DNA of 64,000 nt from Marinobacterium sp. (GCA_025800125.1 JAOXSF010000053.1:1-64000); one strand, 5' to 3'. Counted from the stretch's first letter, positions 40,069 through 51,690 are shown. Program-made: numbers and translations. Notes: generated by a model from the sequence alone, not told the origin.

Positions 40069-41073
40069 TCACACCTCCTCACTGTTGGGCACAGTCTGCG
40101 CCGCTTCACGTTTCATCTCTGCCACCATATGACAGGCCACCCGACAGTTACCGCTTTCGGTAAATTCAGGCAGGTTATGACGACAGATTTCAGTGGTGTA
40201 CTCACAGCGGGGGTTAAAAGCACAACCTGTCGGGATGCGCTGCAACGGTGGCATCGCGCCCTTGATCTGATTAAGACGACCACCCGGCACGCCCATCTGT
40301 GGTAGCGCATTCATCAGCCCCTGGGTGTAAGGATGCTGCGCATCATTGATAATCTCTTTGGTCGGCCCTTGCTCAATAATCCGACCGGCATACATCACGA
40401 TGGTTTTCTGAGTAACCTGAGACACAACACCCAGATCATGGGTAATCAGGATCAGCGCAACGTTGTTACGTTCACACAGCTCCAGCATCAGCTCCATAAT
40501 TTCCGCCTGAATGGTGACATCCAGCGCCGTCGTCGGCTCATCCGCAATAATGATGTCCGGGTCCATCAGCAAACCAATAGCGATAACAATACGCTGTCGC
40601 ATACCACCAGAGAGTTCATGCGGGTACTGATCCAGCCGGGTTTCCGGCGAAGGAATATAAACCTGCTGTAACTTCTGCAAAGCGATTTTGCGGGCGTCGT
40701 CTTTGCTGATCTTACGGTGCGCCAGCAGACACTCCACCATCTGCTCACCAATGGTCAACACCGGGTTCAGCGTCATCATCGGGTCCTGAAAAATCATCGA
40801 GATGCGATTACCACGCAACTCACGCATCGTTCTGGCAGGCAGGTCAGCCAGGTTACGCCCCTCAAACAGCACCTCACCACCGGTAATAGCACCAGGCTTT
40901 GAGATCAGGTTAAGAATAGAGAAGCCCAGCACCGATTTTCCCGCACCAGATTCGCCCACCAGGCCCAGGCGCTCACCTCGGTTCAGGGTAAAATTGATGT
41001 CACGCAGCGCCTTTACCGCGCCACTGCGCAGGCCGAAACTGACCTCAAGGTTTTTAACTTCAAGCAGTGCCAT
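40069..41073 (-). CDS. Peptide ABC transporter ATPase, DppD/OppD-like
   Basis: First ATPase of the same importer, 334 residues: Walker A (GESGAGKS), signature LSGGMRQR, Walker B (IIIADEP) and the oligopeptide-transporter C-terminal Cys motif (CAFNPRCEYTTEIC). AAGGGG precedes the ATG. It lies 6 bp after the DppC-type gene. Confidence 0.94.
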   Translation of the reverse strand: MALLEVKNLEVSFGLRSGAVKALRDINFTLNRGERLGLVGESGAGKSVLGFSILNLISKPGAITGGEVLFEGRNLADLPARTMRELRGNRISMIFQDPMMTLNPVLTIGEQMVECLLAHRKISKDDARKIALQKLQQVYIPSPETRLDQYPHELSGGMRQRIVIAIGLLMDPDIIIADEPTTALDVTIQAEIMELMLELCERNNVALILITHDLGVVSQVTQKTIVMYAGRIIEQGPTKEIINDAQHPYTQGLMNALPQMGVPGGRLNQIKGAMPPLQRIPTGCAFNPRCEYTTEICRHNLPEFTESGNCRVACHMVAEMKREAAQTVPNSEEV

Positions 41074-41079
41074 GGTGCA

Positions 41080-42039
41080 TTACCCCTTGTACAGTTTCGG
41101 GTTGAGAACATCACGCAGCCAGTCACCCAGCAGGTTCATAACCAGTACCAGTGAGACCAGCACAAAGCCCGGAATCACGGTAATCCACCAGCTACCGGAG
41201 AAAATGTACTCAAAGCCGCTGGCGATCAGTGAGCCCAGCGACGGCTCAGAGACCGGCATCCCAAGCCCCAGGAAGCTCAGCGACGCTTCAGAGATGATGG
41301 CATTCGCTACCTGTACCGTGGAGATCACCAGAATCGGTGACAGAGTATTAGGCAGAATATGACGGAACATGATGCGCGGCGACTTCAGACCAATGACACG
41401 GGCGGCATCGATGTATTCCTTTTTCTTCTCCGCCAGTACCGAGGCACGAATGGTACGAGCGTACTGTGGCCACTCGGCAATGCCGATCACCATAATCAGC
41501 ATGAACATCGCCAGTTTCTGATATAGCTCAGTCCCAAAAGCAGTCTGGAACACCGCCAGCACTACAATCGCCACCATCATTGTGGAAAACGACAGCTGCA
41601 CATCGGCAAAACGCATCAGAATATTGTCGATACGACCGCCGAAGTAACCAGCACTCAAACCGATAACAATCCCCAGCAGCGCCTGCAATGCAACCGCACA
41701 AAGGCCAATCGTCAGCGAGACACGGGTTCCATAGAGGATGGTCGACCACAGATCACGGCCCTGGGCATCGGTACCCAGCCAGAAAGTTTCTTCCCCTTCC
41801 TCCTCCCAGCTTGGCGAGATCTCAGAGTTCATAATGTCGATCTGGGCGACATCGTACGGATCAAATGGTGCCAGCAACGGTGCAAATAACGCCAGCACGG
41901 CGTACATCAGAAAGATGGCAAAACTCAATTGCGCCACTCGGTCAACCTTGAAGCTGTGTACCAGGTGACTGTTTTTAAATTCTTCCCAGCGGCTTGGTGC
42001 TGCCGGTGCTGCTTCCAGCGTCTGAGTATCGTTACTCAT
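41080..42039 (-). CDS. Peptide ABC transporter permease, DppC/OppC-like
   Basis: Inner-membrane permease of 319 residues with six helices and the EAA-type loop. An N-terminal cytoplasmic segment of about 35 residues precedes the first helix. The start overlaps the DppB-type stop by one base (TAATG), indicating coupled translation. Confidence 0.94.
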   Translation of the reverse strand: MSNDTQTLEAAPAAPSRWEEFKNSHLVHSFKVDRVAQLSFAIFLMYAVLALFAPLLAPFDPYDVAQIDIMNSEISPSWEEEGEETFWLGTDAQGRDLWSTILYGTRVSLTIGLCAVALQALLGIVIGLSAGYFGGRIDNILMRFADVQLSFSTMMVAIVVLAVFQTAFGTELYQKLAMFMLIMVIGIAEWPQYARTIRASVLAEKKKEYIDAARVIGLKSPRIMFRHILPNTLSPILVISTVQVANAIISEASLSFLGLGMPVSEPSLGSLIASGFEYIFSGSWWITVIPGFVLVSLVLVMNLLGDWLRDVLNPKLYKG

Positions 42040-43013
42040 TACTTGCCTCCAGCCAGTTTGACAGTCGGGTTCACCAGGCCATAGATCAGGTCAACAATGG
42101 TGTTGGTCACCACGAAGATCGCACCCACAACAATCAGATACGCCACAATCAATGGGGTATCGGTACGGTTTACCGCTTCCAGGAACAGAAACCCCATACC
42201 CGGCCACTGGAATACGGTTTCGGTAAGAATGGTGTACGCCACCATGGTGCCAACCTGTACACCACCCACCGTAATCACCGGCAACATGGTGTTTTTCAGT
42301 GCATGCAGGAAATAGATACGACGCGGGCTGATTCCTTTTGCCCAGGCAAATTTCACATATTCAGACTGCAATACCTCCATCATCTCGGCACGAATCAGAC
42401 GGATAAACAGTGGCAGCATAATCGACGCCAGGGTAAAGCTTGGCAAAATCAGATGGGCCAGACCATCCGCGTTAAACAGACCTGATTCCCAGCCCAGCGG
42501 CGATGAGGTTTCACCCCGGCCGTAGGACGGCATCCAGCCCAGCTCAATCGAGAACAGGTAGATCAGGCCAATGGCGGTCAGGAATACCGGAATCGAGATA
42601 CCGACAATACTCAACCCCATCACTGCACGGGAGAACAGACTTGACGGCCTGATAGCAGAGTACACACCCAGTGGCACAGAAAGCAGCACGATAATCAGCG
42701 TGGCACCGAATACCAGCTCCAGCGTGGCCGGAAATTTATCCAGGATGACATCCAGCGCAGGTTCTTTAAAGAAATAGGATGTGCCGAGATCGCCCTGCAA
42801 CGCATTGGCAGCAAAGCGACCATACTGCACCAGAAACGGGTCATTCAATCCCATCTCTTCACGCAGTTTTTCACGTTCGGCTTCAGATACGGACACCCCG
42901 ACCATCTCGCGCAGTGGGTCACCAAGGTTATCCTGAATGGAGAAGCTGATCAGGCTGATGATAAACATCACCACCACTGCCTGCAGCGTGCGCTTAATCA
43001 GAAAAGCAATCAT
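42039..43013 (-). CDS. Peptide ABC transporter permease, DppB/OppB-like
   Basis: Inner-membrane permease of 324 residues, six helices, with the long periplasmic loop after the first helix typical for this subunit. It follows the binding protein across a 330-bp structured spacer. Confidence 0.94.
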   Translation of the reverse strand: MIAFLIKRTLQAVVVMFIISLISFSIQDNLGDPLREMVGVSVSEAEREKLREEMGLNDPFLVQYGRFAANALQGDLGTSYFFKEPALDVILDKFPATLELVFGATLIIVLLSVPLGVYSAIRPSSLFSRAVMGLSIVGISIPVFLTAIGLIYLFSIELGWMPSYGRGETSSPLGWESGLFNADGLAHLILPSFTLASIMLPLFIRLIRAEMMEVLQSEYVKFAWAKGISPRRIYFLHALKNTMLPVITVGGVQVGTMVAYTILTETVFQWPGMGFLFLEAVNRTDTPLIVAYLIVVGAIFVVTNTIVDLIYGLVNPTVKLAGGK

Positions 43014-43343
43014 CTATTAGGCCGCCTCAAGTCACAGATACGTCCGTATCATCTGTGACTCCTGTTTTATTATTGAATTAACGACAGACAGATTCACGGC
43101 CTGAAAACAGACACAGGGCCGTATGGCGCTGTCGGTACTCGCCAGAGGGTTGAGCCCGGCAATTCGGTAAACCGGACATGTTCAGATAAACCGAATTACC
43201 AGGCTCCAGGTGAGCGAAACACCTGACGTTGTCAGTATCCGCTCTGGGTGCAAAGGTATGACTAAGCCCGCATCATGCAGACCTGGCCGAGCGCCAACCA
43301 CCCGACACCTGTAACAGCAGCGGGCGGTTATCCGGGGGGATTA
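43014..43343. other. Structured spacer between binding protein and permease genes
   Basis: 330 bp without a gene. It contains hairpins at 43030-43060 (10-bp arms), 43164-43196 (8-bp arms) and 43208-43226 (6-bp arms). Such hairpins after a binding-protein gene commonly protect its mRNA and lower expression of the downstream permeases; that role is inferred here. Confidence 0.6.
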
Positions 43344-44900
43344 TTATTTCTTGATGACCAGGTCGCCCAGGTATGGGAAGTTCATCACGTTCAGCACCGG
43401 CTCGATCTTGACGTCTTTTGCCGCAGCCCAGGCCAGATTCTGCCAGTGCAGAGGCACAAAACCGGCTTCGTCATAAACAATTTTTTCGATTTTCTGCATC
43501 AGCGCCGCACGCTTGGCCGGGTCGGTTTCAACATTGGCCTGCGCCATCAGCTTGTCCGCTTCAGGATTGCAATAGTTACCACTGTTGTACTGACCTGCGC
43601 CGGTTGCCTCATCCGGACATGCAGAGAGGAATTCGTAGAAGTTGTTGGAATCTTCAGTATCGGCGTGCCAGCCAATCATCATCATATCAGCCGCGCGTTT
43701 ATCAAACTCTGGCCAGTACTGAGCTTTAGGCATGGTTTTCAGATCAACCTTGATGCCGATTTTAGCCAGCATGGACGCCACCGCCTGAGCAATTTTGGCA
43801 TCGTTCACGTAACGGTTGTTCGGTGCCATCATGGTAATGCTGAAGCCGTTTTCGTAGCCTGCATCTTTCATCAGCTGCTTCGCTTTTTTCAGATTATAGC
43901 GAGGCTGTAGCGCTTCGTTATACCCCAGGTAACCTTTTGGTGAGAACTGTGCAGCCGGGGTCGCAAAGCCTTTCATGATCTTCTTCACGATACCTTTCTG
44001 GTTAATCGCGTAGTTGATCGCCTGACGAACACGGGCATCTTTGAACGCTTCAACACGCTCCTGGTTCATCTGGAAAGTGATCACACGGGTGCCCCCCATG
44101 GTTACCAGATCAACCTTGTTACTGCCATTGATACGTTTGTGATCCGTTGGCGGGACTGGCGCGATAAAATCAACATCGCCAGACAGCAGAGCTGCAACAC
44201 GGGTCGGCGCTTCTTTGATCGGTGTCAGAACGATCTTGTCAACGTTACCGGGTGACTGCGTATCCCAGTAGTTGCTATTACGGTCAAACTCGACTTTCAC
44301 ACCCTGCTGACGGTAGCTGACCGTATATGGGCCCGTGCCAGAGATGTTACGCGATGCAAATGAATTACCATGCTTCACCAGTGCATCTTTAGCGTTACCA
44401 TTTTCATCATTACCAGCGAAGAACTGGCTGTCCATCGGGAACAGGTAAGTCAGGTTATTCAGCACCAGCGGGAATGGTTTTGCAGTAACAAACTCAACGG
44501 TGTAATCATCAACAACCTTGAGTTCAGCAAACGGCGCAAAGATCCCTTTAAAATCCGGAGAATCTTTCAGGCGCTCAAACGTGAATACCACATCCTTAGC
44601 GGTAAAGTCGTTACCACTGTGGAATTTGACGCCCTTACGCAGATGAACACGCATAGTAAGGTCATCAACACGTTCCCACTTCTCAGCCAGTCGTGGCTCA
44701 AACGACAGGTCACGACTCCAGCGCATCAGCGGGTCATGTGTCATATGGGACAGCTGCATTGTCGCACCGGACAACTGCTCATACGGGTCCATGGAAACCG
44801 GGTCAGAATCGTACGCCATTTTCAGTGTTTCTGCCTGTGCTACGCCCATCAGGCCCAGGCTCAGCACTGCTGAAGCTAACAGAGTGGAGGTTGTTTTCAT
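43344..44900 (-). CDS. Peptide ABC transporter substrate-binding protein
   Basis: Periplasmic solute-binding protein of family 5 (DppA/OppA type), 518 residues. A signal peptide ends in AQA-E at about residue 24. The fold is recognisable throughout (DPVSMDPYEQ, LRKGVKFHSGNDFTAKD, GTGPY, ARVRQAINYAIN). First gene of the importer operon; the probable promoter lies at 44901-45110. Substrate could be dipeptides or other small peptides. Confidence 0.94.
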   Translation of the reverse strand: MKTTSTLLASAVLSLGLMGVAQAETLKMAYDSDPVSMDPYEQLSGATMQLSHMTHDPLMRWSRDLSFEPRLAEKWERVDDLTMRVHLRKGVKFHSGNDFTAKDVVFTFERLKDSPDFKGIFAPFAELKVVDDYTVEFVTAKPFPLVLNNLTYLFPMDSQFFAGNDENGNAKDALVKHGNSFASRNISGTGPYTVSYRQQGVKVEFDRNSNYWDTQSPGNVDKIVLTPIKEAPTRVAALLSGDVDFIAPVPPTDHKRINGSNKVDLVTMGGTRVITFQMNQERVEAFKDARVRQAINYAINQKGIVKKIMKGFATPAAQFSPKGYLGYNEALQPRYNLKKAKQLMKDAGYENGFSITMMAPNNRYVNDAKIAQAVASMLAKIGIKVDLKTMPKAQYWPEFDKRAADMMMIGWHADTEDSNNFYEFLSACPDEATGAGQYNSGNYCNPEADKLMAQANVETDPAKRAALMQKIEKIVYDEAGFVPLHWQNLAWAAAKDVKIEPVLNVMNFPYLGDLVIKK

Positions 44901-45111
44901 TGTTATATTATCCCGTTGGTTATTAGAAGTTTCAGATGAAACATTTCGGGTGCTCTGGTCGGAAGACCTTCCGGAAGACTAAAGAAGCATGGCCCGACAA
45001 CCAATCGGAATAGTGAAAGAGGCTATACAAGATATGTATAGCAAGGTGATAGAGAAATTACATAACCATGCCACCGTCCCCATGCCTCGTGCGCATGCAG
45101 CCAGAAAGCAC

Positions 45112-45146
45112 AAAAAAAACCTGATGCTTTCGCATCAGGTTTTTTA
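45112..45146. terminator. Terminator of groES-groEL
   Basis: Stem of 9 bp (45119-45127 and 45132-45140) with TTTC loop, extended by A and T runs on both sides. On the minus strand it ends in a run of T, as for intrinsic termination; it lies 47 bp after the groEL stop. Confidence 0.9.
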
Positions 45147-45192
45147 AGGCTAGAGGCTGTCAGAAAGCAGCCTGCGGCGCATCAGCGGATGA

Positions 45193-46851
<1,659 letters not shown>

Positions 46852-46939
46852 TTAATCCTTAAATCAAAAAATTCAGTATTGATAACGTCGGGAATGCCCG
46901 TCACGTCATCAGAAGTTCACAGGGTGTTCGAGGCTGAAA

Positions 46940-47233
46940 TCAGCCTTCCAGAACACCAAAGATTTCATTTTCAGCCATGATCAGCAGCTCTTCACCGTCA
47001 ACTTTAACGGTGTTGCTGCCAGCGTACTGACCAAAAATAACCTTATCGCCAACTTTGACTGCCAGTGGCTGTACGTCACCGTTGTTCAGGCGACGGCCTT
47101 CGCCTACTGCAACAATTTCACCCTGGTTAGGCTTCTCGGCCGCAGAACCTGGCAGCACGATACCACCTGCGGAGGTGGTTTCTTCTTCGCTGCGACGGAT
47201 AACAACACGATCGTGAAGTGGACGAATTTTCAT
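46940..47233 (-). CDS. groES: Co-chaperonin GroES
   Basis: The heptameric lid of GroEL, 97 residues. It has the N-terminal [10 protein letters not shown], the mobile loop ([15 protein letters not shown]) and the C-terminal [17 protein letters not shown] precedes the start. Preceded by a sigma-32 promoter. Confidence 0.97.
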   Translation of the reverse strand: MKIRPLHDRVVIRRSEEETTSAGGIVLPGSAAEKPNQGEIVAVGEGRRLNNGDVQPLAVKVGDKVIFGQYAGSNTVKVDGEELLIMAENEIFGVLEG

Positions 47234-47332
47234 CTTGTCAGGTCTCCTGATCTTCTCTGATCCAAAGATAGAACTGTTTAACTATGAGCCTGATGTTCAG
47301 TAAGTGCAGGCCCTGCCAATTTCTGAATTTCA

Positions 47333-47360
47333 TAAGTGGGGCCGCCCGAAAGCATTTCAA
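47333..47360 (-). promoter_or_regulatory. Heat-shock (sigma-32) promoter of groES-groEL
   Basis: On the minus strand, TTGAAA (47360-47355) and CCCCACTTA (47341-47333) are separated by 13 nt, which fits the sigma-32 consensus (CTTGAAA / CCCCATNT). It lies 100 bp upstream of the groES start. Confidence 0.85.
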
Positions 47361-47405
47361 CACCCCACAACAATTTTTTTTCGTTTTTTTATATTTTGCG
47401 ACCTG

Positions 47406-48023
47406 TCAGTCCTTGCGCTGGTACTCTCCCTCAAGTACACCGCCCTGATCGCCTCGGGGCTGCATAGAACGGACAGAAGCCCCTCGCCCCGCAGAACCGC
47501 TATGCTTTGCAGAGTCATGCACTGATGCAGCAGACTCCGAAGCATGATGGCCTGGCTCATGGTCAAAAGTTTCACCTTTGAAAGCCCCTTCACCAAAAGG
47601 CTCCTGACTGAACGGGTCAGCCCCGAAACCGCCACCAGCAAAAGGCCCGCCAAAACCCTGCTGTGCAGAAATCACAGTAAAACGGCTGCTGACCGCTTTG
47701 ACAGCAGCGCGACGGCTCTGCGGAATCAGACAGCTGAAACCAATAATATCGGTCACAAAACCTGGTGTAACCAGCAGCGCACCACCAACAGCAATCACAA
47801 TCCCTTCGGCCATCTCCTGCCCTGGAATTTCACCCTGATTCATGCGCTGCTGAGCACGCATCAGGGTACTCAAGCTCTGGCGGCGTAGCATATTGACACC
47901 AATAAACGCGGACAGTAAAACCAGGCCTACTGTATACCAGGCTCCAATCAGCGCCCCCACCTGGATCAGCAGTGTGATTTCGATAATCGGCACAATAATA
48001 AAAAGAAGAAACAGAAATCGCAT
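47406..48023 (-). CDS. fxsA: FxsA-family membrane protein
   Basis: Inner-membrane protein of 205 residues with three hydrophobic segments (about 1-25, 30-45 and 78-95) and a C-terminal disordered, Gly/Ser/His-rich tail. FxsA is known as a suppressor of F-plasmid exclusion of T7. ATG 48023 follows AGGTG at 5 nt; the frame is open for 73 codons upstream with no support. Upstream neighbour of groES, as in many gammaproteobacteria. Confidence 0.9.
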   Translation of the reverse strand: MRFLFLLFIIVPIIEITLLIQVGALIGAWYTVGLVLLSAFIGVNMLRRQSLSTLMRAQQRMNQGEIPGQEMAEGIVIAVGGALLVTPGFVTDIIGFSCLIPQSRRAAVKAVSSRFTVISAQQGFGGPFAGGGFGADPFSQEPFGEGAFKGETFDHEPGHHASESAASVHDSAKHSGSAGRGASVRSMQPRGDQGGVLEGEYQRKD

Positions 48024-48439
48024 ATTCACCTCATCTACCTGCCAGCGCACCCACCCAGAACCCTGATAGGCACCCGATACTGTCAGGTCTGTTTTCAGTA
48101 AAGCGTGAAGCAGCACGCTATGCCACATCTGACCAGAACCATTGCCCACTGGCAATGCCGCAAGTCGGGTCGGTACGCCTGCCAGAACCGTAGGAACAAC
48201 CTTCACACCGCCGTCACAGAGTGCAGCAAAAATACACCGCACCGCAAAAAAATGACTGAAATCAGGCGACGCAAAAATATCAAACTTATGTCCAATCGCG
48301 ACAAAATCCGCAAATTTAGGGCCTTAGTATAAATTTTACCTGGTTTTATGGACATCCAACTTGCGTAACGATAAATTGTGCATGTGCAAAAATCTGCTAT
48401 GTACAATAAAGAGAACAACCAACAAAAAGGTACGTTTTA

Positions 48440-49207
48440 ATGGAACTGAAAGACAAAGTTATCGTGGTAACAGGTGGTGGTCGGGGCCTGGGTCGTTCCA
48501 TGGCACTGGAGCTGGCAAACAAAGGTGCCAAACTGGCACTGGCTGACCTGGACCAGGACGCACTGGATGCAACAGCGGCAGAATGCCAGGAGCTGGGCGT
48601 TGAAGCACGCGGCTACCTCTGCAACGTGGCTGAAGAAGCTGACGTTGAGAAACTGTTTAACGCTGTCGTAGCTGATTTCGGTACCCTGAACGGCCTGGTA
48701 AATAATGCGGGCATCACTCGCGATGGTCTGTTCCTGAAAGTTGACCGCGAAACAGGCAAGGTTGCCAAGAAGATGACGCTGGATCAGTGGCAGCTGGTTA
48801 TGGACGTAAACCTGACCGGTACTTTCCTGTGTGCACGAGAAGCGGCTGCCCACATGATTGATCTGAAAGCCGAAGGCTGCATCATCAATATCTCTTCGGT
48901 TTCCCGCTCCGGCAACATGGGCCAGACCAACTACACAGCAACCAAAGCTGGTGTACAGGCAATGGCCGTAACACTGTCCAAAGAGCTGGCACGCTACGGC
49001 GTTCGCTGTGCATCTATCGCACCGGGTTACATCGGTACTGAGATGGTAATGAGCATGAAACCAGAAGCGCTGGACAAAATCGCTGCAGGCATCCCGGCCA
49101 AGCGCCTGGGTAAGCCGGAAGAGATCGCCCGTACGGTGTCTTTTATCTTCGAAAACGACTACGTCAACGGTCGCTGCATCGAAGTCGACGGCGCACTGCG
49201 CATCTGA
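48440..49207 (+). CDS. SDR-family oxidoreductase (FabG-like)
   Basis: NAD(P)-dependent short-chain dehydrogenase of 255 residues. The cofactor motif TGGGRGLG (11-18), NNAG near 90, and a catalytic Ser (~152), Tyr (~165), Lys (~169) in ISSVS...YTATK are present. Close to 3-oxoacyl-ACP or acetoacetyl-CoA reductases, but a 10-residue insert after NNAGITRDGLF is not typical of FabG. Substrate not determined. Confidence 0.9.
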   Translation: MELKDKVIVVTGGGRGLGRSMALELANKGAKLALADLDQDALDATAAECQELGVEARGYLCNVAEEADVEKLFNAVVADFGTLNGLVNNAGITRDGLFLKVDRETGKVAKKMTLDQWQLVMDVNLTGTFLCAREAAAHMIDLKAEGCIINISSVSRSGNMGQTNYTATKAGVQAMAVTLSKELARYGVRCASIAPGYIGTEMVMSMKPEALDKIAAGIPAKRLGKPEEIARTVSFIFENDYVNGRCIEVDGALRI

Positions 49208-49577
49208 TGCTTCAGGCACCAGCTATGGCTGGTGCCTCCCTCCCTTCAGCGCCTTACCTCTCTGCAACACGACACCCAAACCGACCATATCTCCTGCCTC
49301 TTGCTTCAGATCAGCAAATGTCTGATCTGCATTCTATTCCAGACTTCTCTGTATTTATTCTGAGCCGCTGTGTATTTAAAGTGTTCACCACCGGTCGAAA
49401 GCCCGTTAGAGTCTCCGACCTGCCAGCAGACAGCCCCGCTTACCGCCCCTTCCGGCCACCATGCTCTGAAGCAGCAGAACAGGGCAACCGGAACATTTAA
49501 ATAGCCGGGGCATACAGAGCATCCAGCATCTGCCCGCAGGCGCTATTTATCCGTTAACTTGTTCCAGGGAAACATAT
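49208..49577. other. Spacer after the SDR gene
   Basis: 370 bp without a supported gene. It contains the terminator-like hairpin at 49214-49237; nothing else is evident. Confidence 0.5.
49214..49237 (+). terminator. Hairpin after the SDR gene
   Basis: Perfect 10-bp stem (49214-49223 and 49228-49237) with a TATG loop, 6 bp after the stop. The tail is CCCTCCC rather than T-rich, so termination efficiency is uncertain. Confidence 0.6.
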
Positions 49578-49952
49578 ATGAGCAGATTTTCCGTCGGCAT
49601 TATCGGTGCAGGCCAGGCTGCCACCGAACTTCTACACCAGCTGATGTCAGCCGAGTTCGTCGATATTGTCGGCATCGCAGATCTGAAAACAGACACTCCG
49701 GGAATTGTTCTCGCACGGGAAAACAATATCCGCACCACCACGAATATGCAGGATATTCTGGAGCTGGGTGAGCAGCTGGATATTCTGATCGACGTCACCG
49801 GCGTACATGTCGTACGTGAACAGTTACGTCGTCATATGGTGGAATCAGGCAACCGTCATACTGTAATCATGCATGAGCGTATTGCAGCACTGATGGTGTC
49901 GCTGGCCAAAGGCCAACTGGTGGATATGAAAGCCAGCGACGAAGAATACTGA
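49578..49952 (+). CDS. Small Rossmann-fold NAD-binding protein
   Basis: A 124-residue protein that is a single Rossmann domain: GIIGAGQAA near residue 7, an acidic residue (Asp) at the end of strand 2 (GIADLKTD) that favours NAD, and IDVTGVHVV near 75. The catalytic half seen in dehydrogenases is missing, so it is not a classical oxidoreductase. It could act as a redox/NAD sensor. A related domain is fused to signalling modules in some marine bacteria, from memory. AGGGAA precedes the ATG. Confidence 0.75.
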   Translation: MSRFSVGIIGAGQAATELLHQLMSAEFVDIVGIADLKTDTPGIVLARENNIRTTTNMQDILELGEQLDILIDVTGVHVVREQLRRHMVESGNRHTVIMHERIAALMVSLAKGQLVDMKASDEEY

Positions 49953-50011
49953 CACAAAGCGCACTAACACGAAGCCTACCAACAACAAGTACTCTTCGTG
50001 GGAGGCACCGT

Positions 50012-50956
50012 TCAGGCGTCGCAGGTTTTTTCTGCCACGCCCTCATTTTCAGTCTGGCTCCCCATAGTGCCAGACTGTTGCCGGGAGCGGCTTCCCCACT
50101 GCGTCAGCAGGATTCCTCCCATTACCAATATGCAGGCCTGCATCTGTTGCAGGTTAAGCTGTTCCTCCAGTAGCCAGCCCGCCAGCACCAGCGTAAAAAC
50201 CGGAATCAGGTTCAGAAACGTAGCGCTCTGACTGGCTGTGACATAACCAATAGCAAAGTTATACAAACCATAAGCACCAATATTCACTGCGATTCCCAGC
50301 CAGAGAATGGCAGCAACACTCATAGCCGACCACTGCTGTGGCAACTCCACCTGAGGCAACGCCAGCATAGGAAAAAAGAACAGGCTACCGGCAAAACACT
50401 GCAAAGCCGTCAAAAGACCTGCAGAATAGCGCGCACTCAGCTGCCTCACGGTGAGGATATAAACCACAGCACAGCACACCGCACAGAATTCAAGAAAATT
50501 ACCCAGCAACGGGTCTGGTGCCTGAGCCCCCGACTCACCCGCCAGACTGAGCCAGAGCGCCCCAATAATCGCCAGCGCAAAACCAGCCAGAGCACGACGA
50601 CTAAGCGCTTCTCGTAACCAATACCAGGCCGCAACACTGACCAGCAACGGCATCAACGCCAGCACCATACCGGCCTGCTGAGCACTGGTATACTGCAACG
50701 CCCACGCCTCAAACAGGAAATAGAAACAGGGCTCCGCCAACACCAGCACCAACAGCGGGCGCCAGTCCCCGCGACGATATTCAAAACGCCCCAACCACCG
50801 CCAGGCTAACCCCATCACCAGACTGGCTACCAGCATACGCGCCAACATAACCACCATTGGATCAAGCTCACGAAAAGCAACCTTCATCACAATATAGGCA
50901 CTGGACCACAACAGCATCGCCAGCAATAAAGTGATTGGCGCAAGATAACGGGACAA
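50012..50956 (-). CDS. EamA/DMT-superfamily transporter
   Basis: Ten-helix inner-membrane permease of 314 residues with two EamA repeats; the second ends in a GGILLTQW-type helix. Members export metabolites such as amino acids or nucleosides. The substrate is not predictable. It has a basic C-terminal tail. Confidence 0.92.
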   Translation of the reverse strand: MSRYLAPITLLLAMLLWSSAYIVMKVAFRELDPMVVMLARMLVASLVMGLAWRWLGRFEYRRGDWRPLLVLVLAEPCFYFLFEAWALQYTSAQQAGMVLALMPLLVSVAAWYWLREALSRRALAGFALAIIGALWLSLAGESGAQAPDPLLGNFLEFCAVCCAVVYILTVRQLSARYSAGLLTALQCFAGSLFFFPMLALPQVELPQQWSAMSVAAILWLGIAVNIGAYGLYNFAIGYVTASQSATFLNLIPVFTLVLAGWLLEEQLNLQQMQACILVMGGILLTQWGSRSRQQSGTMGSQTENEGVAEKTCDA

Positions 50957-51124
50957 GACAGATACTCCAGTTCAGCAATACAGACAGGCACCCCAGCCGC
51001 AAGATAACCCCGCGCATTCTGGCACTACACCAGCACAGGGCTCAGTAAAGGCTGAACAGTATCGCCAAATGGTTCAGAGAAAAAGCCCGCCAACCGCAGA
51101 ATTCATAAGGCCACATCACAGGAT

Positions 51125-51172
51125 TTCCTGGGGCAGGCCTTCCTTGGGGCAAGCCTTTCGGTACAAGCCTCC
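51125..51172. repeat. 14-16-bp tandem repeat
   Basis: Units starting TTCCTGGGGCAGGCCT, TCCTTGGGGCAAGCCT and TTCGGTACAAGCCT succeed each other. It lies between the DMT transporter and the thioesterase. Confidence 0.65.
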
Positions 51173-51198
51173 CCCCACAACACGGATGCGCCTGACAA

Positions 51199-51690
51199 TC
51201 AGCTGCCGTACTGCCCCAGCGCTGGCTTGTCGATTTCCTGTCCAGCCACTTCCGGCCAGCCAAGGTTATGCTGCTCATCCGCTAACAGGCGCAATGCTTG
51301 TGAAACAGTGTCAGGCCAGGCCGCAGCACGACGATTAATGGTATCAACCCCCAGTAGCAGACACTCCATCTCTACAATCACCTCATGAGCAGGTTCACGC
51401 AACAACTGGTGATAGATACGCAGACGTTTTTCATCAAAGCCTAGCAGACGAGTACGCGCAATCAGCAGATCACCCGTATGTGCTTCAGCACGATAGTGCA
51501 ACCGGTTCTGCACTGTAAAAGCACTGAAATCCAGCACTTGACGCCCTTGGTCATCCAGCCCGATCCGATCAAGCAGGGTGTCAGTAGCAACCGTCAGCAG
51601 TACAAGTGCCTGGGCTTCGTTCATATGGCCGTTATAATCACAGGCATCCGCCTGTACCGGATCAAAGTGAGTAAGCAGATACTCAGACAT
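51199..51690 (-). CDS. Hot-dog thioesterase
   Basis: Acyl-CoA thioesterase-like protein of 163 residues with the N-terminal DYNGHMNE motif that resembles the 4-hydroxybenzoyl-CoA and carnitine-type thioesterases. ATG 51690 was preferred because AAGGAG lies 6 nt upstream; the frame includes a TTG two codons earlier. Substrate unknown. Confidence 0.88.
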   Translation of the reverse strand: MSEYLLTHFDPVQADACDYNGHMNEAQALVLLTVATDTLLDRIGLDDQGRQVLDFSAFTVQNRLHYRAEAHTGDLLIARTRLLGFDEKRLRIYHQLLREPAHEVIVEMECLLLGVDTINRRAAAWPDTVSQALRLLADEQHNLGWPEVAGQEIDKPALGQYGS

